Shown one piece after another: positions 1 through 9,514 of a stretch of DNA of 64,000 nucleotides (positions within the stretch are counted from its first letter, which is position 1; each line of letters begins with the position of its first letter). A program made the position numbers and the translations under genes. The DNA is taken from NCBI RefSeq assembly GCF_038096175.1, contig NZ_CP151099.1:4941484-5005483 (forward strand), read 5' to 3'. Under the pieces are notes generated by a model, which saw nothing but the letters and a program-made list of their open reading frames with translations, was not told the DNA's origin and did not search any database. This stretch comes from Nostoc sp. UHCC 0302 (GTDB lineage Bacteria > Cyanobacteriota > Cyanobacteriia > Cyanobacteriales > Nostocaceae).

Positions 1-77
1 TACCCCTTATCCCCAGAGGGGGCCCCACCTTCCCCAATCCCCAATCCCCAATACCCAATACCCAATCCCCAATCCCT
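1..77. repeat. STRR-type heptamer repeat block
   Basis: Bases 33-76 are variants of the heptamer CCCCAAT, preceded by a 26-base unit (1-26) beginning TACCCCTTATCC. The same 26-base unit occurs in reverse orientation at 16235-16260 with one mismatch, inside the copper ATPase gene. This matches the short tandemly repeated repetitive (STRR) sequences known from heterocystous cyanobacteria. The block runs right up to the start codon of the permease gene. Confidence 0.85.
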
Positions 78-965
78 ATGAGTGTTACCCCAAAATCTGA
101 TATCAATTGGCAACAACTAGCATCGCCGCAAGTAGATGCTAAGACTACTCCAAATTTTTTCGGTGAATTGCTACAAGAAACGTTTGCTTTAACTCGTCGC
201 TTATTTATTCAGTTGCAACGGCGTCCCTCAACCTTAGTTGCCGGGATCATTCAGCCAGTGATGTGGTTAGTGCTATTTGGGGCTTTATTCCAAAATGCAC
301 CGAAGGGCTTATTTGGCAGTACAACAAATTACAGTCAGTTTTTAGCTGCTGGTGTAATTGTATTTACAGCATTTGCCGGGGCGCTGAATGCTGGTTTACC
401 TGTAATGTTTGACCGAGAATTCGGCTTTTTAAATCGGTTGCTGGTAGCACCGCTAGCATCACGATTTTCAATTGTTTTTGCTTCCGCAATTTTTATCATC
501 AGCCAAAGTTTACTGCAAGCAGCGGTAATTGTGGCAGCAGCGGCGTTTTTAGGGGCAGGATTACCAGATGCAGCTGGTTTGGGTGCGATCGCTTTAATTG
601 TCTTTCTTCTCGCTTTGGGCGTGACTGCTATCTCTCTTGGCTTAGCTTTTGCCCTACCTGGCCACATTGAACTAATTGCTGTAATTTTTGTCTCTACCCT
701 GCCGCTGTTATTCGCTAGTACTGCCTTAGCACCTTTATCTTTTATGCCTGGGTGGTTACAAGTTGTGGCTACCCTCAATCCCCTTAGCTACGCTATTGAA
801 CCAATTCGCTATCTATATCTTCATAGTGATTGGGGATTGAGCAATGTAGTAATGCAGGCTCCTTGGGGTGATGTTACCTTTGGCGGAGCTTTGCTAGTAT
901 TGCTTGGCTTTGCTGTTGTAGCCTTGTTGAGCATTCAGCCCCAACTGCGGCGAACTCTTGCTTAA
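78..965 (+). CDS. ABC-2 type transporter permease
   Basis: This 295-residue inner-membrane protein has about six hydrophobic segments after a roughly 45-residue cytoplasmic N-terminus. The first segment follows the basic stretch LFIQLQRRPSTL, as in DrrB/NodJ-type ABC-2 permeases, and the length is normal for the family. Such permeases pair with a separate ATPase to export drugs, lipids or polysaccharide. No ATPase lies directly downstream; one may lie upstream, outside the window, and a DrrA-type ATPase sits alone at 32479-33381. The ATG directly follows a heptamer repeat block, so its promoter is not obvious. Substrate unknown. Confidence 0.85.
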   Translation: MSVTPKSDINWQQLASPQVDAKTTPNFFGELLQETFALTRRLFIQLQRRPSTLVAGIIQPVMWLVLFGALFQNAPKGLFGSTTNYSQFLAAGVIVFTAFAGALNAGLPVMFDREFGFLNRLLVAPLASRFSIVFASAIFIISQSLLQAAVIVAAAAFLGAGLPDAAGLGAIALIVFLLALGVTAISLGLAFALPGHIELIAVIFVSTLPLLFASTALAPLSFMPGWLQVVATLNPLSYAIEPIRYLYLHSDWGLSNVVMQAPWGDVTFGGALLVLLGFAVVALLSIQPQLRRTLA

Positions 966-1010
966 GATATAAGCATGATTATGTTAAAGCGTTTTTCGGT
1001 TTAAAATCCC

Positions 1011-1415
1011 ATGAAAAAACCATTTTTACTCACCAGTACCTTTGTGGCAACTGTAGCAGGAGTTAGCATCGCTTCCTTACTTGCAGCCCAACCTAGCTTA
1101 GCTCAAATCACTCAGGAGTCTTTTCCTAACGTTAATTCTGATCAAAATACTGATCCGTTTTCCTCCAACTCAAATAATTTCAACCCACTTGACCTGATTC
1201 ATCGGGCAAATCTTGGAACTGCCAACTGGAATACTACAGAAAAGACAGACGAACTAAATTCAGAAGCAGCAGCCTTTAGAGCAAGACAACAAAAATTAAT
1301 TCCAGTAGGTCAACAACCGCAAATTCGAGGTCAGCAGCAAGTAAACCCAAATTTACCTGTAATTACAGCACCTGTGGCAAGACCGCAATCAAATACACTT
1401 CCATCAAGCAACTGA
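1011..1415 (+). CDS. Secreted hypothetical protein
   Basis: A 134-residue protein of unknown function. The first 32 residues form a classical signal peptide: KK start, hydrophobic core, and a likely cleavage after PSLAQ. The mature part is rich in Asn, Gln and Pro, has no recognisable domain and looks disordered. It starts 45 bases after the permease and could share its transcript. A GC-rich hairpin follows the stop codon. Confidence 0.7.
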   Translation: MKKPFLLTSTFVATVAGVSIASLLAAQPSLAQITQESFPNVNSDQNTDPFSSNSNNFNPLDLIHRANLGTANWNTTEKTDELNSEAAAFRARQQKLIPVGQQPQIRGQQQVNPNLPVITAPVARPQSNTLPSSN

Positions 1416-1428
1416 ATCAAAACAAAAA

Positions 1429-1452
1429 CCCCAACCTGAAAAAGGGTTGGGG
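1429..1452 (+). terminator. Hairpin after the secreted protein gene
   Basis: CCCCAACC (1429-1436) pairs perfectly with GGTTGGGG (1445-1452) across an 8-base loop. It begins 13 bases after the stop codon at 1415. There is no strong T-run, so termination efficiency is uncertain. Confidence 0.5.
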
Positions 1453-1499
1453 ATGAGTTTAGGTTGATTTAAGCTGATTCTTAATTACCAAGTAAAAAA

Positions 1500-1937
1500 C
1501 TACAACCCAAGTGCAGCTAAAACATCACTAGCGTGAGTAGCTGTGTTGACACTAGCGTCAACATGGGTAATTTTGCCATTGGGATCAATTACGTAAGTGA
1601 CCCGCTTAGCATAGCCGCCGCCATCGACATCGAAAGCTTTAATCAGACTTTTGTCGGTGTCAGCTAGTAGGGGAAAATTCAGATTATATTTTGCCGTAAA
1701 AGCCTGATGGGCAGTTTCATCGTCTGCGCTTACTCCCAGCACTACAACATTTTTACCTTGATATTCAGTTTGCGCGTCCCGAAAACTACAGGCTTGTTTA
1801 GTGCAACCTGGTGTGTCATCTTTGGGGTAAAAATACAAAACGACCGTCTTACCCGCAAAGTCAGATAAAGAGACGGTGTTGCCGTTAGTATCTTTAGCGG
1901 TAAATGCAGGTGCATCCGTACCAACTGCTAGAGGCAT
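1500..1937 (-). CDS. bcp: Peroxiredoxin Q (BCP family)
   Basis: This 145-residue thiol peroxidase reduces H2O2 and alkyl hydroperoxides, using thioredoxin as electron donor. The diagnostic segment YPKDDTPGCTKQACSFRD gives peroxidatic Cys45 and resolving Cys50, spaced as in atypical 2-Cys PrxQ/BCP enzymes. The length is normal and there is no signal peptide, so it should act in the cytoplasm. An AGGAAAGG-like ribosome-binding site precedes the ATG. It is transcribed divergently from the winged-helix-like gene that follows. Confidence 0.93.
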   Translation of the reverse strand: MPLAVGTDAPAFTAKDTNGNTVSLSDFAGKTVVLYFYPKDDTPGCTKQACSFRDAQTEYQGKNVVVLGVSADDETAHQAFTAKYNLNFPLLADTDKSLIKAFDVDGGGYAKRVTYVIDPNGKITHVDASVNTATHASDVLAALGL

Positions 1938-2008
1938 AATGAACCTTTCCTGTTTCAGATTATTGATGCACTTGAAATTTTACAATAATTTACAATGATT
2001 AAATATAA

Positions 2009-2536
2009 TTGCTAAAAAAACAGCGTGAATATTCTCAATTTAACCAAGATGGGTTAAATGAGGTAGCTGGTACAAGCACAGACATATTTCTAAATCAATC
2101 TCGATTAGCAGAAAATTTCTACCTAAATACAATGCCTGCCGTTGATTCCCAAAACTCGAAAACTTTTAGCTATCCTCGTAGCACAGTAGAAAGAGCTGAG
2201 CGATCGCTGATGTGTTCGCCTTTTAATTTATGCTTATTTGAACTGATGCGACACCAGAGTGTTTCAGTGGGTGCGATCGCCCAAGAAAATGGTCTCAAAC
2301 AAGGTTACACTAAACGTGCATTATCAGAATTGGCATCTGACAACGCCTTGGGCTGGCTGATTCAAGTAGGTGTACTACGGCGAGAAGTCGATGGACAGGG
2401 AATTACGGATGGTTTTCGCCTGACTCCTCTAGGCCATCAGCTGGTAGAACAGTACCAGGGAAAAAATTGGCGTCCTCCTTCGTGGAGCGATCGCCTATAC
2501 AATGCTGTAATTCGTTGGTTTAGACTACCCTTTTAA
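2009..2536 (+). CDS. Hypothetical protein with winged-helix-like segment
   Basis: From a TTG at 2009 this is 175 residues. An ATG at 2132 would give 134 residues and keeps all of the part that looks conserved, so either start is possible; neither has a clear ribosome-binding site. Residues about 63-130 (roughly SVGAIAQENGLKQGYTKRAL through GFRLTPLGHQLVEQY) resemble a winged helix with a beta-wing, so DNA binding is possible. The C-terminus is aromatic and basic. I do not recognise a named family. Confidence 0.65.
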   Translation: MLKKQREYSQFNQDGLNEVAGTSTDIFLNQSRLAENFYLNTMPAVDSQNSKTFSYPRSTVERAERSLMCSPFNLCLFELMRHQSVSVGAIAQENGLKQGYTKRALSELASDNALGWLIQVGVLRREVDGQGITDGFRLTPLGHQLVEQYQGKNWRPPSWSDRLYNAVIRWFRLPF

Positions 2537-2872
2537 AAGAGAAAATTCCAAAGTTAGCATTAGGGAATCAAAGGGAACAATATATACGGAAACATCAAAC
2601 TCATTCATAAAGTCTTTACCATAATCATCTAACTGAGTTTGTGAGATGTTGGTGGAGAGATGAGGATGATGAAGATGAGGGGCAACAAATGGTAATATTT
2701 GCTCGCTCCCTGAAGTTCTGCTCTAAGGAAGCCTTAGCTCAGATTTCTGTTATCATTTTCCCTTGCTTCCTCACATTCCTTTGCTCACTCCGCTTCCCGC
2801 ATTTATAACTGTTGAGCAGATTGCCATATTGTTTACCCCTGATATCTCACCCTGGATTTTGAAAAACCGATA
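2537..2872. other. Gene-free spacer upstream of cobQ
   Basis: These 336 bases hold no convincing ORF. There is a purine-rich GATGAGGATGATGAAG stretch near 2660 and a pyrimidine-rich stretch near 2760. I looked for a cobalamin riboswitch and saw no B12-box-like core. The promoter of cobQ must lie here. Confidence 0.5.
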
Positions 2873-4354
2873 ATGAATATGAAATCAATTATGGTAGTGG
2901 GGACAACATCCCATGCAGGGAAATCACTGTTAACTACAGCTATTTGTCGTATTTTGTCGCGGCGTGGCTGGCGAGTGGCTCCCTTTAAAGGTCAAAATAT
3001 GGCTTTAAATGCTTATGTAACCGCCAGTGGGGGAGAAATTGGCTACGCCCAAGCAGTACAAGCTTGGGCGGCGGGAGTGATTCCTTGGGTAGAAATGAAC
3101 CCAATTTTACTTAAACCTCAAGGGGATATGACATCCCAAGTAATTATTAAGGGCAGACCTGTAGGCAAAGTCAACGCTGCGGATTACTATGAGCAATATT
3201 TTGAACTAGGTTGGCGCACAATTGAGGAATCGCTACAACATTTAGCAACAGAATTTGATATGCTGGTTTGCGAAGGTGCAGGTAGCCCGGCGGAGATTAA
3301 CCTCAAGCACCGCGACTTGACGAATATGCGAGTGGCAAAATACTTGAATGCGCCAACTCTATTAGTAGTTGATATTGACAGGGGTGGGGCTTTTGCCCAT
3401 GTTATAGGAACCTTAGAATTACTAGAACCAGATGAACGCGCTCTAATTAAGGGTGTAGTAATTAATAAATTTCGCGGACAGCGATCGCTCTTAGACCCAG
3501 GGATAAAATGGTTAGAAGAACGTACAGGTATCCCTGTTGTTGGTGTAATACCCTACCTTCAAGAAGTATTTCCGGCTGAAGACTCCCTTGATTTGCTAGA
3601 ACGTCAATCGCGGAAAACCCAAGCCGACCTCAACATTGCCGTCATCCGCTTACCGAGAATTGCCAACTTTACCGACTTTGACCCTCTCGAATCAGAACCT
3701 ACGGTTTCAGTGAGATATCTTAGTCCAAAGCAAGATTTAGGACATCCTGATGCGGTAATTCTCCCAGGGACAAAAACTACAATTGCTGATTTACTACTAC
3801 TGCAAAGAAGCGGTATGGCAGAAGCAATCCAAAATTATGCAGCCTCTGGTGGGACGGTTTTAGGCATCTGTGGCGGCTACCAAATGCTGGGCCAAATGAT
3901 TGCTGATCCAGAGGGGATAGAGGGACAAGCCGGAAGATTTCAAGCGTTAAATCTATTACCAATCAGAACTGTAATTACTGGACAGAAAATAGCCCGCCAG
4001 CGCCAAGTTACCTCTAATTATCCGCAGCAGGGCTTGCCAGTAAATGGGTTTGAAATCCACCAAGGGCGATCGCGCATCGAACAACAAGGAGATACCCAAG
4101 CCTACCAACCCCTATTTGACGATGTTAATTTAGGATTAGTGGATAGCTGTCAATCAGTTTGGGGTAGTTATCTCCACGGACTGTTTGACAATGGCCCTTG
4201 GCGACGTGCTTGGTTAAATCGCCTCCGTCAACAGCGGGGTTTGAAATCTTTGCCTACTGGTGTTGCTAACTATCGGGAACATCGAGAGCAGATTTTGGAC
4301 TCTCTAGCTACTGAAATTGAAAGTCATTTAGACTTAACTCCATTTTTGTCTTAG
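2873..4354 (+). CDS. cobQ: Cobyric acid synthase CobQ
   Basis: A 493-residue enzyme that amidates four carboxyl groups of adenosylcobyrinic acid a,c-diamide, using glutamine and ATP, in cobalamin biosynthesis. The N-terminal synthetase domain has the P-loop variant GTTSHAGKS and the CobQ signature APFKGQNMALN. The C-terminal class-I amidotransferase domain has Cys333 in GICGGYQMLG and His435 in SYLHGLFDN. The length is normal. A second ATG two codons in (2879) is equally possible. No other cobalamin gene is adjacent; a ferredoxin-like gene follows after about 120 bases. Confidence 0.96.
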   Translation: MNMKSIMVVGTTSHAGKSLLTTAICRILSRRGWRVAPFKGQNMALNAYVTASGGEIGYAQAVQAWAAGVIPWVEMNPILLKPQGDMTSQVIIKGRPVGKVNAADYYEQYFELGWRTIEESLQHLATEFDMLVCEGAGSPAEINLKHRDLTNMRVAKYLNAPTLLVVDIDRGGAFAHVIGTLELLEPDERALIKGVVINKFRGQRSLLDPGIKWLEERTGIPVVGVIPYLQEVFPAEDSLDLLERQSRKTQADLNIAVIRLPRIANFTDFDPLESEPTVSVRYLSPKQDLGHPDAVILPGTKTTIADLLLLQRSGMAEAIQNYAASGGTVLGICGGYQMLGQMIADPEGIEGQAGRFQALNLLPIRTVITGQKIARQRQVTSNYPQQGLPVNGFEIHQGRSRIEQQGDTQAYQPLFDDVNLGLVDSCQSVWGSYLHGLFDNGPWRRAWLNRLRQQRGLKSLPTGVANYREHREQILDSLATEIESHLDLTPFLS

Positions 4355-4426
4355 CCAAGCTCTCATACCCAATTCATAAAGGTGTATTGTTTGCCGAACA
4401 CGGTAAAGTAGTGAAAACCACTTGGA

Positions 4427-4474
4427 GTAAGTCTTAATTACGAACTTGTACTGAGCGTAGCCGAAGTATTATCT
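4427..4474. repeat. Dispersed repeat before ferredoxin gene
   Basis: The stretch TCTTAATTACGAACTTGTAC followed by a TGAGCGTAGCCGAAG-like tail recurs at 29101-29208 and, in part, inside the copper ATPase gene near 16195. It is a dispersed cyanobacterial repeat module that lies directly against the ferredoxin start codon. Confidence 0.65.
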
Positions 4475-4475
4475 G

Positions 4476-4715
4476 ATGATTGTTCGCGTCCGTTTTCTAC
4501 CAGATGATGTCACAATAGATGCCGAAGTGGGAGAAGCCCTGTTAGATGTAGCAGATCGGGCTGGGGTGTTCATTCCCACTGGCTGTCTCATGGGTTCGTG
4601 TCACGCTTGCACCGTGGAATTGGATGATGGAGATATTATCCGCGCTTGTATTACCGCAGTACCAGCAGGGCGTGATGAATTAATCATTAATCTGTTTAGC
4701 GATCCGACTTGGTAA
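4476..4715 (+). CDS. 2Fe-2S ferredoxin-like protein
   Basis: A 79-residue protein with a plant-type ferredoxin cluster motif: Cys37, Cys42, Cys45 (C-X4-C-X2-C) and Cys58 further on. The last cysteine is much closer than the roughly 30 residues usual for photosynthetic ferredoxins, so this is a short variant and probably not the main electron carrier of photosystem I. It should be soluble and act as a one-electron carrier. It lies 121 bases after cobQ, with a dispersed repeat between them, so cotranscription is uncertain. Confidence 0.8.
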   Translation: MIVRVRFLPDDVTIDAEVGEALLDVADRAGVFIPTGCLMGSCHACTVELDDGDIIRACITAVPAGRDELIINLFSDPTW

Positions 4716-4774
4716 TTTTTGAATCCTCCAAGCTTAACCAAGAAAAGGAAGTTAAACAGGCAATTAAGTCAACA

Positions 4775-5009
4775 ATGAGTAAGAAAGAAGACGAGTAATC
4801 TTAAATACCAAATTATTACTCAGTGGTCTGAGGAAGATAATTGTTTCTTGGTAGGATTCCCTGATTTTCTAGGACAGCGCCGGCGGACTCATGGAGATAC
4901 TTACGAAGCAGTAGTAGCAAATGGAATTGAAGCCTTAGAATCTCTAATTATTGCTTACGAGGCTACAGGTGAGCTACTTCCAGAATCAACAGTTTGTAAC
5001 GCGGCATAA
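4775..5009 (+). pseudogene. HicB-like gene broken by a frameshift
   Basis: Bases 4800-5009 encode a clear HicB/DUF-type antitoxin-like chain (TQWSEEDNCFLVGFPDF, then THGDTYEAVVANGIEALESL) but have no start codon in that frame. An ATG at 4775 starts MSKKEDE and reaches TAA at 4796-4798 in another frame. Removing one base near 4796 would join them into a normal roughly 77-residue protein. No hicA partner is adjacent. It is most likely a decayed orphan antitoxin; a sequencing error is possible. Confidence 0.7.
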
Positions 5010-5034
5010 ATTCAAGTTGCAATTAATTGCAACT

Positions 5035-5490
5035 TTATGACTGTGGTTGATTAGCTTTAATATTTAGAGCATATTGCCTAAATCTCTCCAAATCAGCTTG
5101 GATCGTCGATTCCACAGCTCGCCCCAAAAATAAGTTATCCATAATTTTGCCAATAATGCCGGGAATAGCATAGGAAACGGTCATTTTGACGATACTACTA
5201 TCCTGGCGATCATAAAAGCGAATTGCTCCCTGATTGGGCAAGCCATCAACAGATTCCCATTGAATAATTTGATTGGGGATAACTTTGAGAATGCGCGATT
5301 TCCAGCTAAACTCCAGACCGCCAGTATTCAGTTTCCAAATAGAAATTTCTGGATTATCTGGCGGAATCTTTACCGAATCAATCCACTTCATCCAGCGGGG
5401 CATTTGCTCTAAGTCAGACCAGAGGCTCCATACTAAGTCTATGGGAGCTTCTACTTCTACCTGTACACTATGCTCTAACCAGTCTGCCAT
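5035..5490 (-). CDS. SRPBCC (START-like) family protein
   Basis: A 151-residue soluble protein of the polyketide cyclase/dehydrase-type SRPBCC fold, which forms a hydrophobic ligand pocket. It starts VEVEAPIDLVWSLWSDLEQM, the typical first strand and helix, and ends in a long C-terminal helix with LERFRQY. It lies just downstream of zeta-carotene desaturase on the same strand (57-base gap), so a link to carotenoid handling is plausible but is only inferred from position. Confidence 0.8.
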   Translation of the reverse strand: MADWLEHSVQVEVEAPIDLVWSLWSDLEQMPRWMKWIDSVKIPPDNPEISIWKLNTGGLEFSWKSRILKVIPNQIIQWESVDGLPNQGAIRFYDRQDSSIVKMTVSYAIPGIIGKIMDNLFLGRAVESTIQADLERFRQYALNIKANQPQS

Positions 5491-5547
5491 TCGATTTTAG
5501 ATTTGAGATTTTAAATAGTTATAGATAAGCGATCGCAGCACTAATGG

Positions 5548-6987
5548 CTATTGTTTAATATTTTCCAGGATGACTTTTGCCGCACGCCGTCCAGAAATTG
5601 TGGCTCCTTCCATGCTGTCGATATAGTCTTGTTGGGTGTAACTTCCTGCCAAGAAGAAGTTATTCACTGGTGTCTTTTGGTCAGGACGGTAAACATCCAT
5701 CCCTGGCCCTTCCCGGTAGAGAGACTGAGCAAGTTTTACTACACTGTACCACGTCATATTTAACTCTCGCGAGGAGGGGAACAGTTCATGCACTTGCTTG
5801 AGGACATGATGAGCGATCGCTTCATTACTCTGTTTAATAAACGGATCTCCTGGTGTCAGTACTAACTGCAACAATGAACCCTGTCCTTGACGATAATAAT
5901 CGCTAGGGCTTGTCAAAGCCAGATCCGCAAAACAAGAAAAGTCAGCATCGGCGGTATACAGTAAATTATCTATCCCCGCTGCCTGATTTAGCTGTTTACG
6001 TTGCTCGCCATCATACAGTTCTGTTACCCAACCATCAAACCTTAACTGCACTGTGGCTACTGGTACTGCATCTAGTTTATAAATATTGTCAAATTCCGAC
6101 CATTTACGCCACTCTTGAGGTAACACACGCTGAATTCCTGGCAGATCACAAGCACAGACATAGGCATCAGCAGTAATGGTCTCTAATGCATCACCTTGGG
6201 CAACTACTATGCCAGTGACGCGAGTTTGTTCTCCTTCTTCAGTAAACTGAATTTCTCGAACTTGTCGGCGTGTATAAACTTTAGTGCCTCTAGCTTCTAG
6301 ATATTCTAGGATGGGCTTGTGCAAGTACTCATAAGGCGAACCTTCCAACATTCGCAATACCGAAGCTTCAGTTCTAACTGCGAAGAACTGAAATATTGTC
6401 AACATACAACGGGCTGAAATATTTTCGCAATCAATAAATCCCAGAGCGTAAGCGATAGGATTCCACATTCTTTTGATGCTTCCCTCACTCCCGCCATGAC
6501 TACGAAACCAGTCAGCAAAGCTAATTTTGTCTAAGTTGCGGATGGTTTTCATCGCCCCGTCAAAGTCCACTAAACCGCGAACTATTGGACTAGTACCCAG
6601 GGCGATCGCATTTTGCAATTTATCTAACAACGAAAGTTGAGAAGTCGTGAAAAATGCTTTTAATCCATTAAAAGGCGCACCGGTGAAGAAGCGAAAATCT
6701 AAAGCACCAGTGTGTCCCCCTTTGTTGATAAAAGTGTGGCTATGTTCCTTGAGGCGTAAATTAGACAACGCTCCCACTTTTTTCATCAAGTCAAACAATT
6801 GGTAGTAGCAGCCAAAAAATACGTGCAACCCCATTTCAACATGGTTGCCATCGCCATCTACCCAACTGCCAGCTTTACCACCAACAAACGGTCGAGACTC
6901 AAAAATCTGTACTTCGCAGCCAGCATCAGCTAAATCTACTGCGGTTGCTAGCCCAGCAAGTCCCGCACCTACAATTGCAACACGCAT
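5548..6987 (-). CDS. crtQ: 9,9'-di-cis-zeta-carotene desaturase
   Basis: A 479-residue FAD-dependent desaturase of the plant/cyanobacterial type (CrtQ/ZDS) that converts zeta-carotene through neurosporene to pro-lycopene. The N-terminus [20 protein letters not shown] is the FAD-binding Rossmann motif, followed by VGGKAGSW. The C-terminal FAD segment is [19 protein letters not shown]. It differs from CrtI-type desaturases in its close plant-like character. It should be bound to the thylakoid or plasma membrane, using plastoquinone. The start has a GAGGGA element just upstream. Confidence 0.95.
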   Translation of the reverse strand: MRVAIVGAGLAGLATAVDLADAGCEVQIFESRPFVGGKAGSWVDGDGNHVEMGLHVFFGCYYQLFDLMKKVGALSNLRLKEHSHTFINKGGHTGALDFRFFTGAPFNGLKAFFTTSQLSLLDKLQNAIALGTSPIVRGLVDFDGAMKTIRNLDKISFADWFRSHGGSEGSIKRMWNPIAYALGFIDCENISARCMLTIFQFFAVRTEASVLRMLEGSPYEYLHKPILEYLEARGTKVYTRRQVREIQFTEEGEQTRVTGIVVAQGDALETITADAYVCACDLPGIQRVLPQEWRKWSEFDNIYKLDAVPVATVQLRFDGWVTELYDGEQRKQLNQAAGIDNLLYTADADFSCFADLALTSPSDYYRQGQGSLLQLVLTPGDPFIKQSNEAIAHHVLKQVHELFPSSRELNMTWYSVVKLAQSLYREGPGMDVYRPDQKTPVNNFFLAGSYTQQDYIDSMEGATISGRRAAKVILENIKQ

Positions 6988-7134
6988 TCCCTCGTTCCTT
7001 TTCAGTTTCTTTACAGATTGTAACTGGGTTGGTGTCGGAATTTGCTACTTATATCAACTTAACCAGCATATTAATACATCGCAATGTCAATAATAAAGCC
7101 TCTTTAAAGACTTCTTTTGCTCTTAGCGACTGAG

Positions 7135-7158
7135 CAGACGCGAGAAACATCGCGTCTG
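7135..7158. repeat. Short palindrome
   Basis: CAGACGCGA (7135-7143) and TCGCGTCTG (7150-7158) form a perfect 9-bp stem with a 6-base loop. There is no T-run. It resembles the small CGCGTCTC-type palindromes scattered in Nostoc genomes and may be a repeat rather than a terminator. Confidence 0.45.
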
Positions 7159-7262
7159 TATCGGTGAGATAATCTCTTGTTTATGAAGTTGCCATCAAAA
7201 CAGGTATAATGGCTATTTTTTAGTAGGAAAGCAGTGATTTGGTATGCTGTAAAAACAATTCC

Positions 7263-7433
7263 CTACTTGTTTGTATCTCTATTGTCATCTGAGACAGGCA
7301 AGGTTCTAATCAGTTCACGAATAACATCAGTTGCCGGTCTCCCTGTTTGTTGACAATACTTTTCCAGCTTTTCTGCTTCTTGTGCTGCTAGATTAACTGT
7401 TATGCGTTTGACGGCCCATTTTTTATTTGTCAT
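7263..7433 (-). CDS. Small ribbon-helix-helix protein
   Basis: This 56-residue reading frame starts at ATG 7433 (an ATG at 7439 adds two residues) and ends at TAG 7263-7265. It reads KRITVNLAAQEAEKLEKYCQ then TGRPATDVIRELIRTL, the beta-strand plus two helices of the MetJ/CopG ribbon-helix-helix fold. It would dimerise and bind DNA. There is no toxin gene next to it, so it is either an orphan antitoxin or a stand-alone regulator. The C-terminal tail is polar. Confidence 0.7.
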   Translation of the reverse strand: MTNKKWAVKRITVNLAAQEAEKLEKYCQQTGRPATDVIRELIRTLPVSDDNRDTNK

Positions 7434-7439
7434 TATCAT

Positions 7440-9514
7440 GCTATTTGCTATGTGGTAACATTATCCGAAGAGTCTAACTTAAAGAGGAAAACGATAACAT
7501 TATCAGAGTTTGTCTCCAGAAACAAGTAATGGTATTGGTATTAAAATTGTACGGTTTGGCAAAGGATTCATCATCTCCTAATAAAATTTAAAAACTACAA
7601 TTTATTTGTTACTTTTTTGACAGGATTAAAGAATAAGTACTTGCTCTTGAAAATAATAACGCTAGTAACAAAATGAGTAAAGCCTGAGAACTAAATTCCA
7701 TAAGTTAATTTAAAATATCTACTTTTAACTCAATGTAGATTTCCACAATTATTATTTAAAAGCATTTCTTCTCTTTTGCTCAAGGTTGCCAAATATTGCT
7801 GGAGAGAACATCTATCAAAACTCCTGTAAATAAAACTTGAGAATCAGTATCATGCTTAACTGGTGACTCTCAAGTAGCTTGTAGTAGCTGCTCACCAATA
7901 AATTGAAAGTAAACAAATAAGCGATCGCTCTGGAGTAAAACCAGTTGCTATGGATATTTGTTTAGAGCAATGAACTTGAGATCAGGACTGGTGTATAGTT
8001 TTTTCATTAACCCTCTATCTTCACAAATTATGTTTGATTTTTCAGCTTTTCTTCTAATTGTTCATAAAGATACTAAATAATTTTAAAACTATTTTTTTTC
8101 ACTCAAAGCCAACGCTGTTTTAAAACTCTGCAACTTGTTTGTTTTCCAAATCTTATAGGTAAGTTATTCAAAGAAAAACTTATTATCATATTCAACAATA
8201 TGGAAGTTGTAGAAATAAGTTTTACTCTATTATTGTATTCAATGCTTAAGAGAATCCTGGTTTATCAGGACTAAATTATGCTTTAATTGACTCCCAAAAA
8301 ACTCTTAATCTCCAGTTATTGTCTATTGGTAAACTTACTTATAAAAAGTATTGTGTACTTCCGTATTTTCGGTGTGTGTTCATTATAGCTATTATTTAAG
8401 TGCTTTAAATAATCTTTATTAAAATGCCAAAAAATACTGATTTACATGATTTACAAAAAAATTACAAAGAACGATATTTTTACCTAACTTTTGCTTAACT
8501 ATATTGATATATAACAGGATACTGACAACAAAAATTTATTAAATAAAAGATTTAGATATTTAATTGTCCCTGATAGAGTTGAATGAATAGAAATTTTGTG
8601 TAATTAGTAAAATTTTATACTTATATATTTACGAAAAAGTTACTAGAAAAACATCAGAATACAGATACTTCATGAAATTTGGATAAAGTTCACTTCTATT
8701 GAGCGATAAGTTATTGAGGTTGCATGATTGTGAGCTGCAAAGCGTCATACAGGGGAGAAATCTGTGACAAAACAGTAATTAAATATTACGCCAATTTTAT
8801 TTCCCTGCCGAATCCAAAGTAAGGCAGGCACTTATAGTGGTATGTGATGTCGGTTAGAGACTGATAACAGAATTAAGCAGGTAGGAACCAGAAGCTAAAA
8901 CAGTCTTTATACGTGGTTTTGAGACCTATGTTCTGCACTAGGCTAGATTACAAACTGGTGTATTATTAGGGTCGACGCAAAGAAATTTCAATAATCAGTG
9001 ATTAGCCTGATTTGATATCACTCTTATTCAGGACTGGTAGTGCTGTTCATCCACGTGCTTAGCTGTAGAGATTGCTTTATTGGAGTTAATCACCAATGGC
9101 AATCTCAGAGTCCCCTGTAGAGATCAGGGTTGGGGAACGCGAGGGACTGTTTTGTTTGTCCATAAATAGTAGCCTGTTAAAGAAAAATAGAGAAGTATAT
9201 GCTGTCTTCGAAGACAGCGCCAACTACGAACTTATCAAATCAAAGTTGACAGAATCCTATAACTGATACATCTGTTGTAGTTAATATGCAATTATATTAT
9301 AAATAGCTATATAGTTACATAGTTAATTACGAAATAGAACGAAGCTGAGTTTTTCAGTACAATTTAGTATAAATTTTTTCGTAAATAGCATAAATTATTG
9401 ACTATAGCGGCTAAAAATTAGCTCAAAATATTTGTTTAGGTGCTTTTTCATAAGTACAGATAAATATAGAATTTAAACAAATTTTATATTTATCTGTGGT
9501 AATTACTTAGACAA
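7440..9514. other. Long AT-rich gene-free region
   Basis: About 2.1 kb without a supportable protein gene on either strand. It is AT-rich with many short A/T runs up to about 8700, then more balanced to about 9230, where the structured segment at 9068-9157 and an 18-base palindrome at 9201-9218 (GCTGTCTTCGAAGACAGC) occur. Both flanking genes read leftwards, so most of it is upstream of the ribbon-helix-helix gene. It may hold regulatory RNA or be a scar of lost genes. Confidence 0.5.
9068..9157 (+). ncRNA. Candidate structured small RNA
   Basis: Two consecutive stem-loops are visible. GAGATTGC (9068-9075) pairs with GCAATCTC (9099-9106), continued inside by ATTGG/CCAAT (79-83 with 93-97). 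AGTCCC (9109-9114) pairs with GGGACT (9143-9148), with CCTG/CAGG nested inside. The second stem is followed by GTTTTGTTTG, as in an intrinsic terminator. No family is recognised and the 5' end is unknown; it could extend upstream to about 8990. The call rests only on base pairing seen by eye. Confidence 0.3.

Noticed and set aside
2537-2872. Cobalamin riboswitch upstream of cobQ
   Set aside because: No B12-box or conserved core was visible in the sequence.
5910-6176. 88-residue plus-strand frame inside crtQ
   Set aside because: It is a shadow of the zeta-carotene desaturase gene on the other strand.
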